NCBI GenBank assembly: GCA_030824495.1
Contig: JAVBXP010000040.1
Location: 24,318-88,317, forward strand
Length of the DNA: 64,000 nucleotides
Direction of reading: 5' to 3'
DNA from: a bacterium
GTDB taxonomy: Bacteria; Pseudomonadota; Alphaproteobacteria; Caulobacterales; Caulobacteraceae
A model generated the notes under the pieces. The model ran no database searches and had not been told where the DNA came from. It saw only the letters and a program-made list of their open reading frames with translations. Below are positions 25,160 through 34,069 of this stretch, in pieces. Every line of letters begins with the position of its first letter. Position 1 is the stretch's first letter. The translations under genes and the position numbers were made by a program.

Positions 25160-26959
25160 TCAGGCGACGGAGCGCGTCGGCAATTCGCTGCGCTCGGCGG
25201 CGATGGCGTCAGCCACGGCCCGTGCGACGGCCGCGACGCTGACCGGCTTGCGCAGGACAGTGTCGGCTCCGGCGTCCACGCATTCCTTGGCCTCGTCCGC
25301 GTCCCCGCCGATAACCCCGACGATCGGAACGCGGGCGATATCGACGTCGAGCGCCCGGATCGCGGCGATGCAGGCCGGGCCGTCCATGTTCGGCATGCGA
25401 CCGTCGATCATCAGCAGGTCGAACTCGCAGACCTTGGCCAATTCGAGCGCGCGACGACCATCAACCGCGTGGACCACCTGGTGCCCGAGTTGTTCGACCA
25501 CCGCGCGCAGCATGGCGGCGTTGAGCCCGTCGTCCTCGGCGATCAAGACGCGCAGGCGAGTATGTGTCTCTCCGCCGCTGGGCGCGGGCACAAGGTCGAG
25601 TTCACGCTCGGGAGTGGCGGCCTGGTCATAGGGGAGTTCAAGTCGGAAGCAGGACCCGACGCCGAGCGCGCTGTGCCCGGAGAGCTCGCCGCCCATCAAG
25701 CGGGCAAGTTGGCGCGAGAGCGACAAGCCAAGGCCTGCGCCGGACGTTCCGGCGCTGGTGCGGGCGATGCGGCTGAAAGGTTCGAAGGCGCTTTCCAGCT
25801 CGTCGGCCGTCAAGCCGGGCCCGGTGTCTGCGACCTCGACGGCCAGCCGCCCGGAGGCGCTGAGTTCTATGCGGGCCTCGACTCGGCCGCGCACGGTGAA
25901 CTTGAGTGCGTTGCCCAGCAAGTTGGCGAGAATCTGCCTTACCCGATGGGTGTCGGCGATTGTCGCGCCGGCGTCCTGGGCGATGAGTTCGGGCGCCACG
26001 TGCAGGGTCAGCTCAAGACCCTTCATGGCTGCGTTCGGCCGGTTGAGCAGGACAAGGTCGCGCATCAGGGCCACGGCGTCGAACGGGTGGGTGTCCACCT
26101 CCAGGCGGCCGGCTTCGGCCGTCTCCGAGTCAAGCGTGGTGTTGAGCACGGCGATCAAGTCGTTGGCCGCGTCGAGAGCGGCGGAGAGCTGTTCACGAGA
26201 CGGCGCCGAGCGTCCGTTGGCGCCGACGGCGGCGGTCAGGACGTGAGCGACGCCGGTGAGGCCGTTGCGGATCTCGTGGCTAAGGGTGGCCACCAGATCA
26301 GACTTTGATTGGGCCAGCCGGCGGGCCTGTTCCATCTGTCCGGCGCGATCGGCGATCAGGATTTCACGCTCGGCGGCCAGGGCGAACTGGCGACGTAGGA
26401 TCCGGTTGACGATAAGGGCGAGCGCAAGGGCCAGGGCGATCGCACCCCAGGACAAATTGGCCGTCGAGGCGCTCTCAGGATGGCTAAACAGGAAAAACAG
26501 AGGACCGGCAGCAGCGGCGCCGCCAACCAGCAGAAGGCTGGGCAGCCAGGGCGAGGCGAAGAAGATGATCAGCACCGCGCCAGCCACCGCGATCATCATC
26601 AACGGTTCGCGGGCCGGTCCCGCGCCCTCGGCGAAGGCGGCGATCTGCGCCACGGCGCTGGCCCAGATCAGGCCGCCCACCATATGTGCTTGGCCGCGAC
26701 GAGTTTCATCGGCCCTGATTTCCGGACGCTTGAGCCAGCTGACGGCCGCGTAGAAGTAGCCCCAAGCCAGGGCGAAGATCCCGAAGGTCGCGGTCATCCA
26801 CGCCGCGTTCGGCGCATGCGATCCGGCCCACACGTAGGCGGGCAGGGTGACGGTGAACACGGCCAGGGCGTAGGGCAGCAAAGCTGCTTGTGTATCAAGG
26901 GCTTGGTGGTTGGCCGACAGCCCGCCACGGGCGTGGGATTTCTGGGTCTCGACCAACAT
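25160..26959 (-). CDS. Membrane hybrid histidine kinase with receiver domain
   Basis: A 599-residue sensor. The N-terminal 190 residues contain about six membrane helices (LLPYALAVFTVTLPAYVWA, TATFGIFALAWGYFYAAVSWL, MMIAVAGAVLIIFFA, ALALALALIVN and others) with no large periplasmic domain, so it may sense a membrane or redox state. A short coiled linker leads to HisKA with His228 in ATLSHEIRNGLTG, an ATPase with LLGNALKF and DTGPGLT, and a receiver domain with the acceptor Asp in LLMIDGRMPNMDG near residue 520. The start at 26959 is set by GAGGGAT; GTG 26980 is the alternative. It diverges from the DUF2336 gene at 27121. Confidence 0.93.
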   Translation of the reverse strand: MLVETQKSHARGGLSANHQALDTQAALLPYALAVFTVTLPAYVWAGSHAPNAAWMTATFGIFALAWGYFYAAVSWLKRPEIRADETRRGQAHMVGGLIWASAVAQIAAFAEGAGPAREPLMMIAVAGAVLIIFFASPWLPSLLLVGGAAAAGPLFFLFSHPESASTANLSWGAIALALALALIVNRILRRQFALAAEREILIADRAGQMEQARRLAQSKSDLVATLSHEIRNGLTGVAHVLTAAVGANGRSAPSREQLSAALDAANDLIAVLNTTLDSETAEAGRLEVDTHPFDAVALMRDLVLLNRPNAAMKGLELTLHVAPELIAQDAGATIADTHRVRQILANLLGNALKFTVRGRVEARIELSASGRLAVEVADTGPGLTADELESAFEPFSRIARTSAGTSGAGLGLSLSRQLARLMGGELSGHSALGVGSCFRLELPYDQAATPERELDLVPAPSGGETHTRLRVLIAEDDGLNAAMLRAVVEQLGHQVVHAVDGRRALELAKVCEFDLLMIDGRMPNMDGPACIAAIRALDVDIARVPIVGVIGGDADEAKECVDAGADTVLRKPVSVAAVARAVADAIAAERSELPTRSVA

Positions 26960-27057
26960 CAACGGATCCCTCGGCGGCACACGGGGACTCTAGCGTCGTA
27001 GGGTTGGCGAGTGGTTACGGCCCAGCAGAAATCCACAGGATAGACAGCAATCGTTCA

Positions 27058-27067
27058 TTAAGCTTAA
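27058..27067. promoter_or_regulatory. TTAAGCTTAA palindrome upstream of a DUF2336 gene
   Basis: A perfect 10-base palindrome followed by CC lies in the 161-base gap between the divergent hybrid kinase and DUF2336 gene, 54 bases before the latter. It contains two TTAA half sites but with the wrong spacing for a classical CtrA dimer site. It may be a binding site of another regulator. Confidence 0.3.
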
Positions 27068-27120
27068 CCGTGGAGGATGCGGGCTCGGGATCCTCGATCT
27101 CGAGTGGGGGCTAGGCAGGA

Positions 27121-28269
27121 ATGGCGATCACGCGCTCGGCGCTGACCGACGAGGATATTCGCACCTTGGTCAAGGGTGCGACGCCGGACGAACGCGCCGC
27201 CGCGGCCCATAAGATCTGCCGCGCTTTCGAGACCAATCCATTGACCGACGAAGACCGCGAGCGGGCGCAGGACATCCTGCGGGTGATGGCGCGGGATGCC
27301 GCCGACTTGGTGCGCCGCGCCTTGGCGGTGACGCTCAAGAGCTCATCCTTGGTCCCTCACGATGTCGCCATGCGCCTGGCGCGAGATATCGACAGCATCG
27401 CCATGCCGATGTTGGAGGCCTCGCCGGCCTTTACCGACGCTGATCTCGCCGAGATCGTGCGGATCGGTGGGCCAGTGCAGCAGGCGGCGATCGCCAAGCG
27501 GCCTCGGGTGTCCCAGACCCTGACACGGGCTTTCGCCGACCACGGCGGCGAACACGCCGTGGAGGTCGTCTGCGCCAACGATAACGCCGATTTCGCCGAG
27601 CAGACCCTGCAGGCCATCGTCCAGAAGTTCGAACAGTCCGAACGCGTGCTCGCCGCGGTCGCCTACCGGGCCAGCCTGCCGTTGTCGGTAACGGAAAAGC
27701 TCGTCAGTCTGGTCGGCGACGAGGTGCGCGACCATTTGCTGAACCACCACGAGATTTCGGCTGAGCTGGCGCTGGAGGTCGTGGTTGGCGCGCGTGAGCG
27801 GGCGACGGTCGATCTGGTGGACCAGGCCGGCAGGACGGCGGACGTGAAGAACTTTGTCCAGCATCTGCACGCCAACGAACGGCTGACGGCCTCGCTGCTG
27901 CTGCGGGTCCTCGCGCACGGTCACATGACCTTCCTGGAGTGGGGACTGTCGGAACTGGCGAGCGTTCCACACCATCGCACCTGGCTGATGATCCATGACG
28001 CTGGGCCGCTGGGGCTGAAGGCGATCTATGACCGGGCCGGCTTGCCCGCGCGCCTCTACGCCGCGTTCCGCGCCGGGGTCGATACCTACCACTCAATGGA
28101 ATTCGACGGCGGGACCCGTGATCGCGAGCGGTTCCAGGAGAAGATGCTCCAACGGTTTCTGACGCAGCCGGTCGTGCCGGGCCGCGATGATGTGGACTAC
28201 CTGTTGGACAAGATGGACAAGCTTTCGCACGCGGCGCGAAGCTCTAGCCGGGCGACCGCCCAGGCTTAG
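27121..28269 (+). CDS. DUF2336 domain protein (first copy)
   Basis: A 382-residue soluble, almost wholly alpha-helical protein built of repeated short helices resembling HEAT repeats: ALTDEDIRTLVKGATPDERAAAA, DLVRRALAVTLKSSS, VQQAAIAKRP and others. This is the alphaproteobacterial DUF2336 family, thought to act in signalling but with no biochemical role established in my knowledge. The ribosome site GGCAGGA precedes the ATG. It faces a membrane hybrid kinase and is followed by a Nudix gene, an Hpt gene and a second DUF2336 gene. Protein-protein docking within a phosphorelay is my inference. Confidence 0.85.
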   Translation: MAITRSALTDEDIRTLVKGATPDERAAAAHKICRAFETNPLTDEDRERAQDILRVMARDAADLVRRALAVTLKSSSLVPHDVAMRLARDIDSIAMPMLEASPAFTDADLAEIVRIGGPVQQAAIAKRPRVSQTLTRAFADHGGEHAVEVVCANDNADFAEQTLQAIVQKFEQSERVLAAVAYRASLPLSVTEKLVSLVGDEVRDHLLNHHEISAELALEVVVGARERATVDLVDQAGRTADVKNFVQHLHANERLTASLLLRVLAHGHMTFLEWGLSELASVPHHRTWLMIHDAGPLGLKAIYDRAGLPARLYAAFRAGVDTYHSMEFDGGTRDRERFQEKMLQRFLTQPVVPGRDDVDYLLDKMDKLSHAARSSSRATAQA

Positions 28270-28322
28270 GGTGTCCTTGCGTCATGCTTGCGCCGCCGGA
28301 CGGACGCTCGCAAGCTTATGAG

Positions 28323-29099
28323 ATGACCCCTTCGCAAGACATCAAGCCCGCCGCCACCATCCTGCTGCTGCGCGACGCTCCGGCGTTCGAGGTGCTGATG
28401 GTCAAGCGCCACCACCAGATCGATTTCGCATCTGGCGCGCTGGTGTTTCCCGGCGGCAAGAGCCATGCGGGGGACCATGACCCGGACTGGGCCGAGCACG
28501 CCCTGGGGTGGTCCGAATATGACGCCGAACAGCGGGGCCTGCGGATCGCGGCGATCCGCGAGGTCTTCGAGGAGGCGGGCGTCCTGCTTGGCCGGCGTCT
28601 GGATGGCTCGGCCATTGGCGGAGAGGCTTGCCCGCTTGATGTCCGCAAAGCGGTGGATGCGGGAGCTGTGGCGTTCCTCGACGTCGTGCGCGATCTCGGG
28701 GTTCGGCTTGACCTGAACGCCTTGACGATATTCGCCCGCTGGATCACGCCGCCGCTGACGCCCAAACGGTTCGACACCTGGTTCTATGTGGCCGATGCGC
28801 CCGACGACCAACTTGCCGCCTGCGATGGCCGCGAGACGGTGGACGCCGAGTGGATCGAGCCCAAGGAAGTGCTGCGGATGGCGGAGGCCGGCGAGCGCAA
28901 GGTGATCTTCCCCACGCGTATGAACGTTCAGCTGCTGGCCGAGGCCAACAGCGCCCAGGATTGCATCGATCGGGCGAAGGCCCGGACCTTGGTCACCGTG
29001 GAACCGCAGATTCGCGATCGAGAGGGGGGCAAGGTGCTCGTGCTGCCGGTCGACGCTGGCTATGGCGTTGTCGAAGAGCCGCTCGACCGGGTGATGTAG
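28323..29099 (+). CDS. Nudix hydrolase
   Basis: A 258-residue Nudix protein. The Nudix box is split: GALVFPGGKSHAGD near residue 42 gives the start, and after an insertion RIAAIREVFEEAGVLLG near residue 80 supplies the metal-binding REVFEEAG core. The long insertion and the extra C-terminal part (TWFYVADAPD, AEWIEPKEVL) are typical of the NUDT19/RP2p branch, which often cleaves CoA or acyl-CoA; this is family knowledge, not proof. I prefer ATG 28323; ATG 28284 is also in frame. It follows the DUF2336 gene by 53 bases and is convergent with the Hpt gene. Confidence 0.88.
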   Translation: MTPSQDIKPAATILLLRDAPAFEVLMVKRHHQIDFASGALVFPGGKSHAGDHDPDWAEHALGWSEYDAEQRGLRIAAIREVFEEAGVLLGRRLDGSAIGGEACPLDVRKAVDAGAVAFLDVVRDLGVRLDLNALTIFARWITPPLTPKRFDTWFYVADAPDDQLAACDGRETVDAEWIEPKEVLRMAEAGERKVIFPTRMNVQLLAEANSAQDCIDRAKARTLVTVEPQIRDREGGKVLVLPVDAGYGVVEEPLDRVM

Positions 29100-29105
29100 C
29101 TTGGC

Positions 29106-29576
29106 CTAGCCGGCCGCGGCGACCTTGCGTTCCAGTTCCTCGATCAGCACGCGGCCGACCGGATGTTCGTCAGTCTTGATGTCGTCGCGCACGGCGGCCT
29201 TGATGCCGTCGATGTGGGCGTCGACCAGCGCCATCGAGACCGTCAGGCGCTTGTCCTTGTCGTCGATCAGCCGGCAGAGCGAGGCGCCGATCCGCGTGAT
29301 CAGCGGAAACTCGTAGGTCGTGCCTAGGCCCTTGAGGTCATGGGCGCGCAGATAGAGCGTTTCCATGGTTTCGACATTGACGCCTTCGTCGCGCACGCGC
29401 TGGCGAGCGGCGTCGAGCTTGACGACCTCGTCGTTCAGCCACTGCGTGAAGTTTCCCGACAGGCTTTTCAGCGCCGCCTCAGCCTTGGCGATCGCGCTCG
29501 GATCGATAGCGCCAAACCGGCCGCCGAGCTTCAAGCGAAGGCTGGGCGGTTGGGTGACCGGGTTCTGCTGGCTCAC
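29106..29576 (-). CDS. Hpt domain phosphotransfer protein
   Basis: A 156-residue helical protein carrying the Hpt signature AHDLKGLGTTYEF near residue 80, where the His of HDLKG is the expected phospho-acceptor and the Lys and Gly are conserved. A helix with SLCRLID follows, as in a four-helix Hpt bundle. There is no kinase or receiver domain. The GTG start is preceded by AGGAGAG five bases away. Such proteins carry phosphate from hybrid kinase receivers to a final response regulator; the hybrid kinases at 25160 and 9627 are candidate donors. It is convergent with the Nudix gene and stands next to NAD kinase. Confidence 0.85.
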   Translation of the reverse strand: MSQQNPVTQPPSLRLKLGGRFGAIDPSAIAKAEAALKSLSGNFTQWLNDEVVKLDAARQRVRDEGVNVETMETLYLRAHDLKGLGTTYEFPLITRIGASLCRLIDDKDKRLTVSMALVDAHIDGIKAAVRDDIKTDEHPVGRVLIEELERKVAAAG

Positions 29577-29653
29577 AACGCTCTCCTGGAACAGTCGTAA
29601 GACAGACTAGGCTCGATGCGTTAACAACGAATGGAGCCTGTAATACGCTGTAG

Positions 29654-30436
29654 TTAAACGGAAAACTGCTCTGCGAGCACGCGTTCCTCTAGGCTGCGCC
29701 CGGCGTCGAACAGCATGTGCAAGGCCACGTCGCGATTTTCGGCGATGTGGACTTCCACCACGTCCCGCACCTCGAAATTGTCGGCTACGGCGCTGACGGG
29801 GCGCTTGTCGGCCTCAAGAATTTCGAAGGTGACGCGCGCGGTATGGGCCAGTAGAGCGCCGCGCCAGCGGCGAGGGCGGAAGGCGCTGATGGGCGTCAGG
29901 GCCAGGACCTTGGCGTCGAGGGGGATGATCGGGCCGTGGGCCGACAGGTTATAGGCCGTCGATCCCGCCGGGGTCGCGACCAGGGCTCCGTCGCAGGAAA
30001 GCTCCCCCAGCCGAACCTTGCCGTCGATGGAGATGCGCAGCTTGGCGGTCTGGCGTGTCTGGCGCAGCAGCGACACCTCATTCATCGCGATCGCGCGGTG
30101 TTCCTGGCCGTGGACGTCGATCGCAAACATCGACAGCGGGTGGATAATGGCGCGTTCGGCGGCGTTGATCCGCTCCAGCAGCCCGTCCTCGCTGTACTCG
30201 TTCATCAGGAAGCCCACCGAGCCACGATTCATGCCGTAGATCGGTCGTTGGTTGCCCAGGTTCTCGTGGAGGGTCTCGAGCATGAACCCGTCCCCGCCCA
30301 GGGCGACAATGACCTGGGCCTGGTCAGGGCTGGCCTGACCATAGCGCGCGATCAACGCATCCTTGGCTTCCAGGGCCTCGGGGCGGTCGCTGGCCGTGAA
30401 GGCGAGGCGGGTTACGAAAGGCTCAGGCTTGAACAT
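29654..30436 (-). CDS. nadK: NAD kinase
   Basis: A 260-residue cytosolic enzyme that makes NADP from NAD and ATP or polyphosphate. The diagnostic GGDG motif is at residues 47-50 ([10 protein letters not shown]); [12 protein letters not shown] follows and then the NE motif in AMNEVSLLR. The glycine-rich nucleotide-binding loop is present ([22 protein letters not shown]). Length and motifs match the short bacterial NAD kinases. It is on the same strand as the DUF2336 gene at 30470, which is 33 bases upstream, and may share its transcript. Confidence 0.96.
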   Translation of the reverse strand: MFKPEPFVTRLAFTASDRPEALEAKDALIARYGQASPDQAQVIVALGGDGFMLETLHENLGNQRPIYGMNRGSVGFLMNEYSEDGLLERINAAERAIIHPLSMFAIDVHGQEHRAIAMNEVSLLRQTRQTAKLRISIDGKVRLGELSCDGALVATPAGSTAYNLSAHGPIIPLDAKVLALTPISAFRPRRWRGALLAHTARVTFEILEADKRPVSAVADNFEVRDVVEVHIAENRDVALHMLFDAGRSLEERVLAEQFSV

Positions 30437-30469
30437 GGCCGGGCAGAAGTCCGTGAAACGCGCGATCCG

Positions 30470-31579
30470 TCAACCGATCAGCGCATAGCGGAAGGCGGCC
30501 CCGGCGACATCAGGGTTAAATGGGCCAAATGCGCCGTTTGCGCGGCGGGCGCCTTCCGGTCCGCCTCCGGGCCGGCCGGCGTTCAGATCGCGCACCAGCG
30601 TCAGGAGAGTAGGGAAGACGCTGCGGTCGATGCCGACCGAGGCGCAAGCGAGGGCCAGCAGCTCCGGGTGATCGGAATTGACGGCGCGCTCGACCTGTTC
30701 GGGCTCGAACCGCCCCAGCATCGCCAGCCCGGCGATGAACAGCGACAGGTTCCGATCTTTTAGGGCGCGTAGAAGATAGCCGGGGCTGAGTTGCCCGGAC
30801 ATGTTGAGCTTTGCGACCAGGCGCTGTTCCATCTCGTCGCGTGCGCTGGTTCGCGCCTCCGCCACGATGTCATCGGTGTCGACCGGTACGCCGCCGTGCG
30901 CCTCCTGCACCGCCAGGCCGATGGCGGCGTCGAGGGCGTCGGCGTCCAAGCGGAAACGGCCGATCAGCGACTGCCGCAGGGCTTGGCCGACCCAGACATA
31001 GAGTTCGCGCGCCAGACCATCGGTGAGCGCCGGGTGACGCGCAAGCAGCGAGCGCATCGCCGCGATCCGCTCCGAAGCCTTCACCATCTCCGAGAGTTCG
31101 TCGGGACCCACCTCGGCAGTCTCGTTGCCGGCCAGGGCGGTCAGGACGGCCGGCTCGCTCTGCTGCAGGATGGCGGCGACGACAGGCCGGCCGATCCTGG
31201 GCCGTCGCGCAACCTCGATCTGGTGTTCGATGGTCGCTTCCAGCACCAACCGGACCAGGTCCTGATCCTTCAGCACCGGGCTGACCGCGATGATCGGCCG
31301 GGCGATCTCGATATCGTCAAAGGCCAGGACGCTGACCAGGGCCGACGGGGCCCACGTCGCGCTCGCCAGCTTTTCAGAGAGCCGGCGGCGAATATCCCAT
31401 TCGGCCTCGACCACGAGGTTCATGAAGATCGACTGTAGTTGCGCCTGGATCGGCGCAGACGACAGTTGGGTCTTGTCGCTCGCGCCGCACAGATCGACGA
31501 CGGCGAGCAGGAGCCGCTCACGGTCGGCTGGCGCGCGGCTACGCGCCAGATTCAGCAGTGCGTCGGTGTTGGCGGTCAC
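30470..31579 (-). CDS. DUF2336 domain protein (second copy)
   Basis: A 369-residue all-helical protein with the same overall plan as the protein at 27121: an N-terminal PADRERLLLAVVDLC segment, a series of about 30-residue helical repeats including the shared RRPRIGRPVVAAIL (compare KRPRVSQTLTRAF in the other copy), and a C-terminal stretch ending in a Gly/Pro-rich tail. The two are diverged paralogues rather than a recent duplication. GTG 31579 is chosen because the family usually begins with TANTDALL; TTG 31585 is possible. It is likely co-transcribed with nadK. Function unknown. Confidence 0.8.
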   Translation of the reverse strand: MTANTDALLNLARSRAPADRERLLLAVVDLCGASDKTQLSSAPIQAQLQSIFMNLVVEAEWDIRRRLSEKLASATWAPSALVSVLAFDDIEIARPIIAVSPVLKDQDLVRLVLEATIEHQIEVARRPRIGRPVVAAILQQSEPAVLTALAGNETAEVGPDELSEMVKASERIAAMRSLLARHPALTDGLARELYVWVGQALRQSLIGRFRLDADALDAAIGLAVQEAHGGVPVDTDDIVAEARTSARDEMEQRLVAKLNMSGQLSPGYLLRALKDRNLSLFIAGLAMLGRFEPEQVERAVNSDHPELLALACASVGIDRSVFPTLLTLVRDLNAGRPGGGPEGARRANGAFGPFNPDVAGAAFRYALIG

Positions 31580-31707
31580 GCTCAAACCCGCATCCCGGCG
31601 ATCAGGCGCCTAGCTTCGAATCTACGCCTGGCGGATGAAAACATGATTACTAGCTGTTGAGCATGCGGCGCTGGCCATCGCGAACGCTTGCCGGATAGGG
31701 GCGTGAG

Positions 31708-33207
31708 ATGTCTGAACCGCTGATTTTGGCCCTGGACCAGGGTACGACCTCGACGCGGGCGATCCTGTTCGACGCCAAGGGCGCTCCGCTCGCCGACGCT
31801 GGTCGGCCGCTGGAGCAGTTCTATCCCGAAGACGGCTGGGTCGAGCACGACGCCGAGCAGATATTCGAGACCTCAGTCGCCGTGATGCGGGAAGCGATCG
31901 CCAAGTCGGGCCGGTCGATCACCGACGTCGTGGCCATCGGCATCACCAACCAGCGCGAGACGGTGGTGATCTGGGACAAGGCGAGCGGCAAGCCGATCTA
32001 TCGCGCCATCGTCTGGCAGGACCGTCGTACCGCCGCGACGTGCGAGCGCCTGCGCGCGGCCGGCAAGGAGAGCCGGGTCACCGACATCACCGGCCTGCTG
32101 CTCGACCCCTATTTCTCCGGCACCAAGATCGCCTGGATCCTAGACCACGTGCCGGGTGCAAGGGCCCGGGCCGAGGCCGGCGAACTGCTGGTCGGCACCA
32201 TGGACTGTTGGGTGATCTGGAAACTGACGGGCGGCGCCTCGCACGTCACCGACGCGACCAACGCCTCGCGGACCCTGCTGTTCGACCTGAAGGCGCAGGC
32301 CTGGTCAGCTGAGATGCTGGAGATGCTGAACGTTCCGGGCGCGCTGATGCCCAAGGTGCTGGACTGCGCCGACGCCTTCGGCGTCACCGAGCCGGAGCTG
32401 CTGGGCCGGGCGATCCCGATCTGCGGCGTCGCCGGTGATCAGCAGGCCGCATTGATGGGGCAGGGCTGTATTCGGGCCGGCGAGATGAAGGCCACCTATG
32501 GGACCGGCTGCTTCTTGCTGGTCAACACCGGTGAGCATCTGGCCCCCTCGCGCTCACGCTTGCTCACTACCGTTGCGGCACGGCTGAAGGGTCGGACCAC
32601 CTACGCCTTGGAGGGATCGATCTTCATCGCCGGGGCGGCCCTGCAATGGGTGAACGAGGGGCTTAAGGTCGATGGCGGCGGCGCTGGCGTCGAGACGCTG
32701 GCTCAGACCGCGAAGGAGGATCATGGCGTGGTGCTGGTGCCGGCGTTCACAGGTCTGGGCGCGCCGTGGTGGGACGCCAACGCGCGGGGCGCGATCTTCG
32801 GCATGACCCGCGATTCCGGAATTGCGGAAATCGCACATGCCGCCTTCGACGCCTGCGCGCTGCAGACCAGGGACCTGATCGAAGCCATGCGCGCCGATGC
32901 GCCAGGCGCGTTTGGCCGGGGTGTGGAACTGCGGATCGATGGCGGCATGTCGCGCAGCGTCTGGTTCAGCCAGCGGCTGGCCGACCTGACGGGCGTGGCG
33001 GTGGGCCGGGCCACCTATCTGGAGATGACCGCGCTGGGCGCCGCCCTGTTCGCCGGGATCGGGGCCGGGCTCTACGCCAACGCCGAGGAAGCGGTTGCGG
33101 CTCGACCGACCACCGAGCGTTTCGAGCCTTCGCCGGACAGCCACAGCCGTGAGGCCGCCTATGCGCGCTGGCTGGACGCGGTGGCGAGGGTCCGGACCGA
33201 AACCTAG
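31708..33207 (+). CDS. glpK: Glycerol kinase
   Basis: A 499-residue FGGY-family kinase that makes glycerol 3-phosphate. The N-terminal phosphate-binding loop is LALDQGTTSTRAILFD, the substrate region INQRETVVIWD and VWQDRR follow, then the ATP-domain motif GVAGDQQAALMGQG and TYGTGCFLLVNTG. The C-terminal motif RIDGGMSRSVWFSQ completes the set. Length equals the family's usual 495-505 residues. No glpF or glpD is nearby. The ATG is preceded by ATAGGGG. Its stop interlocks with the convergent PEP-CTERM gene (CTAG). Confidence 0.96.
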   Translation: MSEPLILALDQGTTSTRAILFDAKGAPLADAGRPLEQFYPEDGWVEHDAEQIFETSVAVMREAIAKSGRSITDVVAIGITNQRETVVIWDKASGKPIYRAIVWQDRRTAATCERLRAAGKESRVTDITGLLLDPYFSGTKIAWILDHVPGARARAEAGELLVGTMDCWVIWKLTGGASHVTDATNASRTLLFDLKAQAWSAEMLEMLNVPGALMPKVLDCADAFGVTEPELLGRAIPICGVAGDQQAALMGQGCIRAGEMKATYGTGCFLLVNTGEHLAPSRSRLLTTVAARLKGRTTYALEGSIFIAGAALQWVNEGLKVDGGGAGVETLAQTAKEDHGVVLVPAFTGLGAPWWDANARGAIFGMTRDSGIAEIAHAAFDACALQTRDLIEAMRADAPGAFGRGVELRIDGGMSRSVWFSQRLADLTGVAVGRATYLEMTALGAALFAGIGAGLYANAEEAVAARPTTERFEPSPDSHSREAAYARWLDAVARVRTET

Positions 33208-33803
33208 CTGACGAGCAGCGGCGTTCGCCGACGCCGGACCGCCGCGCCGACAAGGCCAAAGCCGGTGATCATCAGCGCCCAGGTTCCAGGCTCAGGCACC
33301 GCGGCGAACTGTCCGCGGATCTCACCGCCTGGGAAGGCGGTGGTGTGCAGGTTGAGGTAGGCCTGGCCACTGTTCAAGCCGGCGAAGAGCGCCGCCTCCG
33401 CGCTCGCCGCCGTGCCGCCGCTGCCGGCCACGAATGGCGAGTTGTAGGTGTTGAGCTGAGTCAGATCGAAGACGTTCATGTAGCTGCCGCTGGTGACCCC
33501 GGTCGGAAAGCCGGTGAAGCTCGGGGTCATGGTCGATACCCCGGCGTTGGCCGGCGGCGCGGCGCAGCAGTGGATATGAGCCGCGGTCGTTGGCGCGGTC
33601 AGACCCTGGAACGTCACCGATAGGGTCATGGTGTGGGCGACGGTGTCGAAGGTCAGGGTCGCTTGGCCGGTCCCGGGACTGGCGTTCACCGGGTTCTCGT
33701 TCGTACCAGCGAGGGTTGTCTTGTAGACGGTGGCGGCCTCAGAGGCGCCGCCGAAAGAAAGTCCGGCGACGAGGGCCAGCATCTTGATGGAATTATGGGG
33801 CAT
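33204..33803 (-). CDS. CHRD domain protein with PEPxxWA-CTERM anchor
   Basis: A 199-residue exported protein. A signal peptide is at about 1-23 (MLALVAGLSFGGASEAAT); a CHRD-type beta domain follows with TNENPVNASPGTGQATLTF, HIHCCAAPPANAG, LNSGQAYLNLHTTAFPGGEIRGQ. The C-terminal sorting signal is PEPGTWALMITGFGLVGAA followed by four Arg. PEP-CTERM tails are recognised by an exosortase in gram-negative bacteria; no exosortase gene lies in the window. The CHRD domain is named from chordin and is of unknown function in bacteria. A GGAGGT ribosome site precedes the ATG. Confidence 0.9.
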   Translation of the reverse strand: MPHNSIKMLALVAGLSFGGASEAATVYKTTLAGTNENPVNASPGTGQATLTFDTVAHTMTLSVTFQGLTAPTTAAHIHCCAAPPANAGVSTMTPSFTGFPTGVTSGSYMNVFDLTQLNTYNSPFVAGSGGTAASAEAALFAGLNSGQAYLNLHTTAFPGGEIRGQFAAVPEPGTWALMITGFGLVGAAVRRRRTPLLVS

Positions 33804-34069
33804 ATTGACCTCCGCATTGCATTTTCAATTGCAGAACTAAGTCAAAGCTTCACCGGAAGACCGTTAGAGGTTGTTTTGGGCGGCAAAGTCATTTTACGCT
33901 CGCCAAAATATTCTATTTGAAATGCAATACTCATGGCCGCCAACTCGGAGTCAACGCTGCAGTGAGCGTGGTTCAATAGCCCGGACGCTGAAACCCCGTG
34001 CTTGACGCTGGCGGCCAGCGGCGCGACGCTGATGATCAACGATCAGACAGAAGACTAAGGGAGGCCGCG
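33804..34069. other. Intergenic region with long-range inverted repeat
   Basis: No gene is supported in these 266 bases. ATTGCATTTTC at 33816-33826 and GAAATGCAAT at 33919-33928 form a near-perfect inverted repeat about 92 bases apart, and the enclosed DNA is AT-richer than the flanks. It probably holds the promoters of the PEP-CTERM gene (leftward) and the class II aldolase gene (rightward). Confidence 0.5.

Noticed and set aside
33842..34039. 65-codon minus-strand frame in the aldolase upstream gap
   Set aside because: No ribosome site and no family likeness; it covers the inverted-repeat region.
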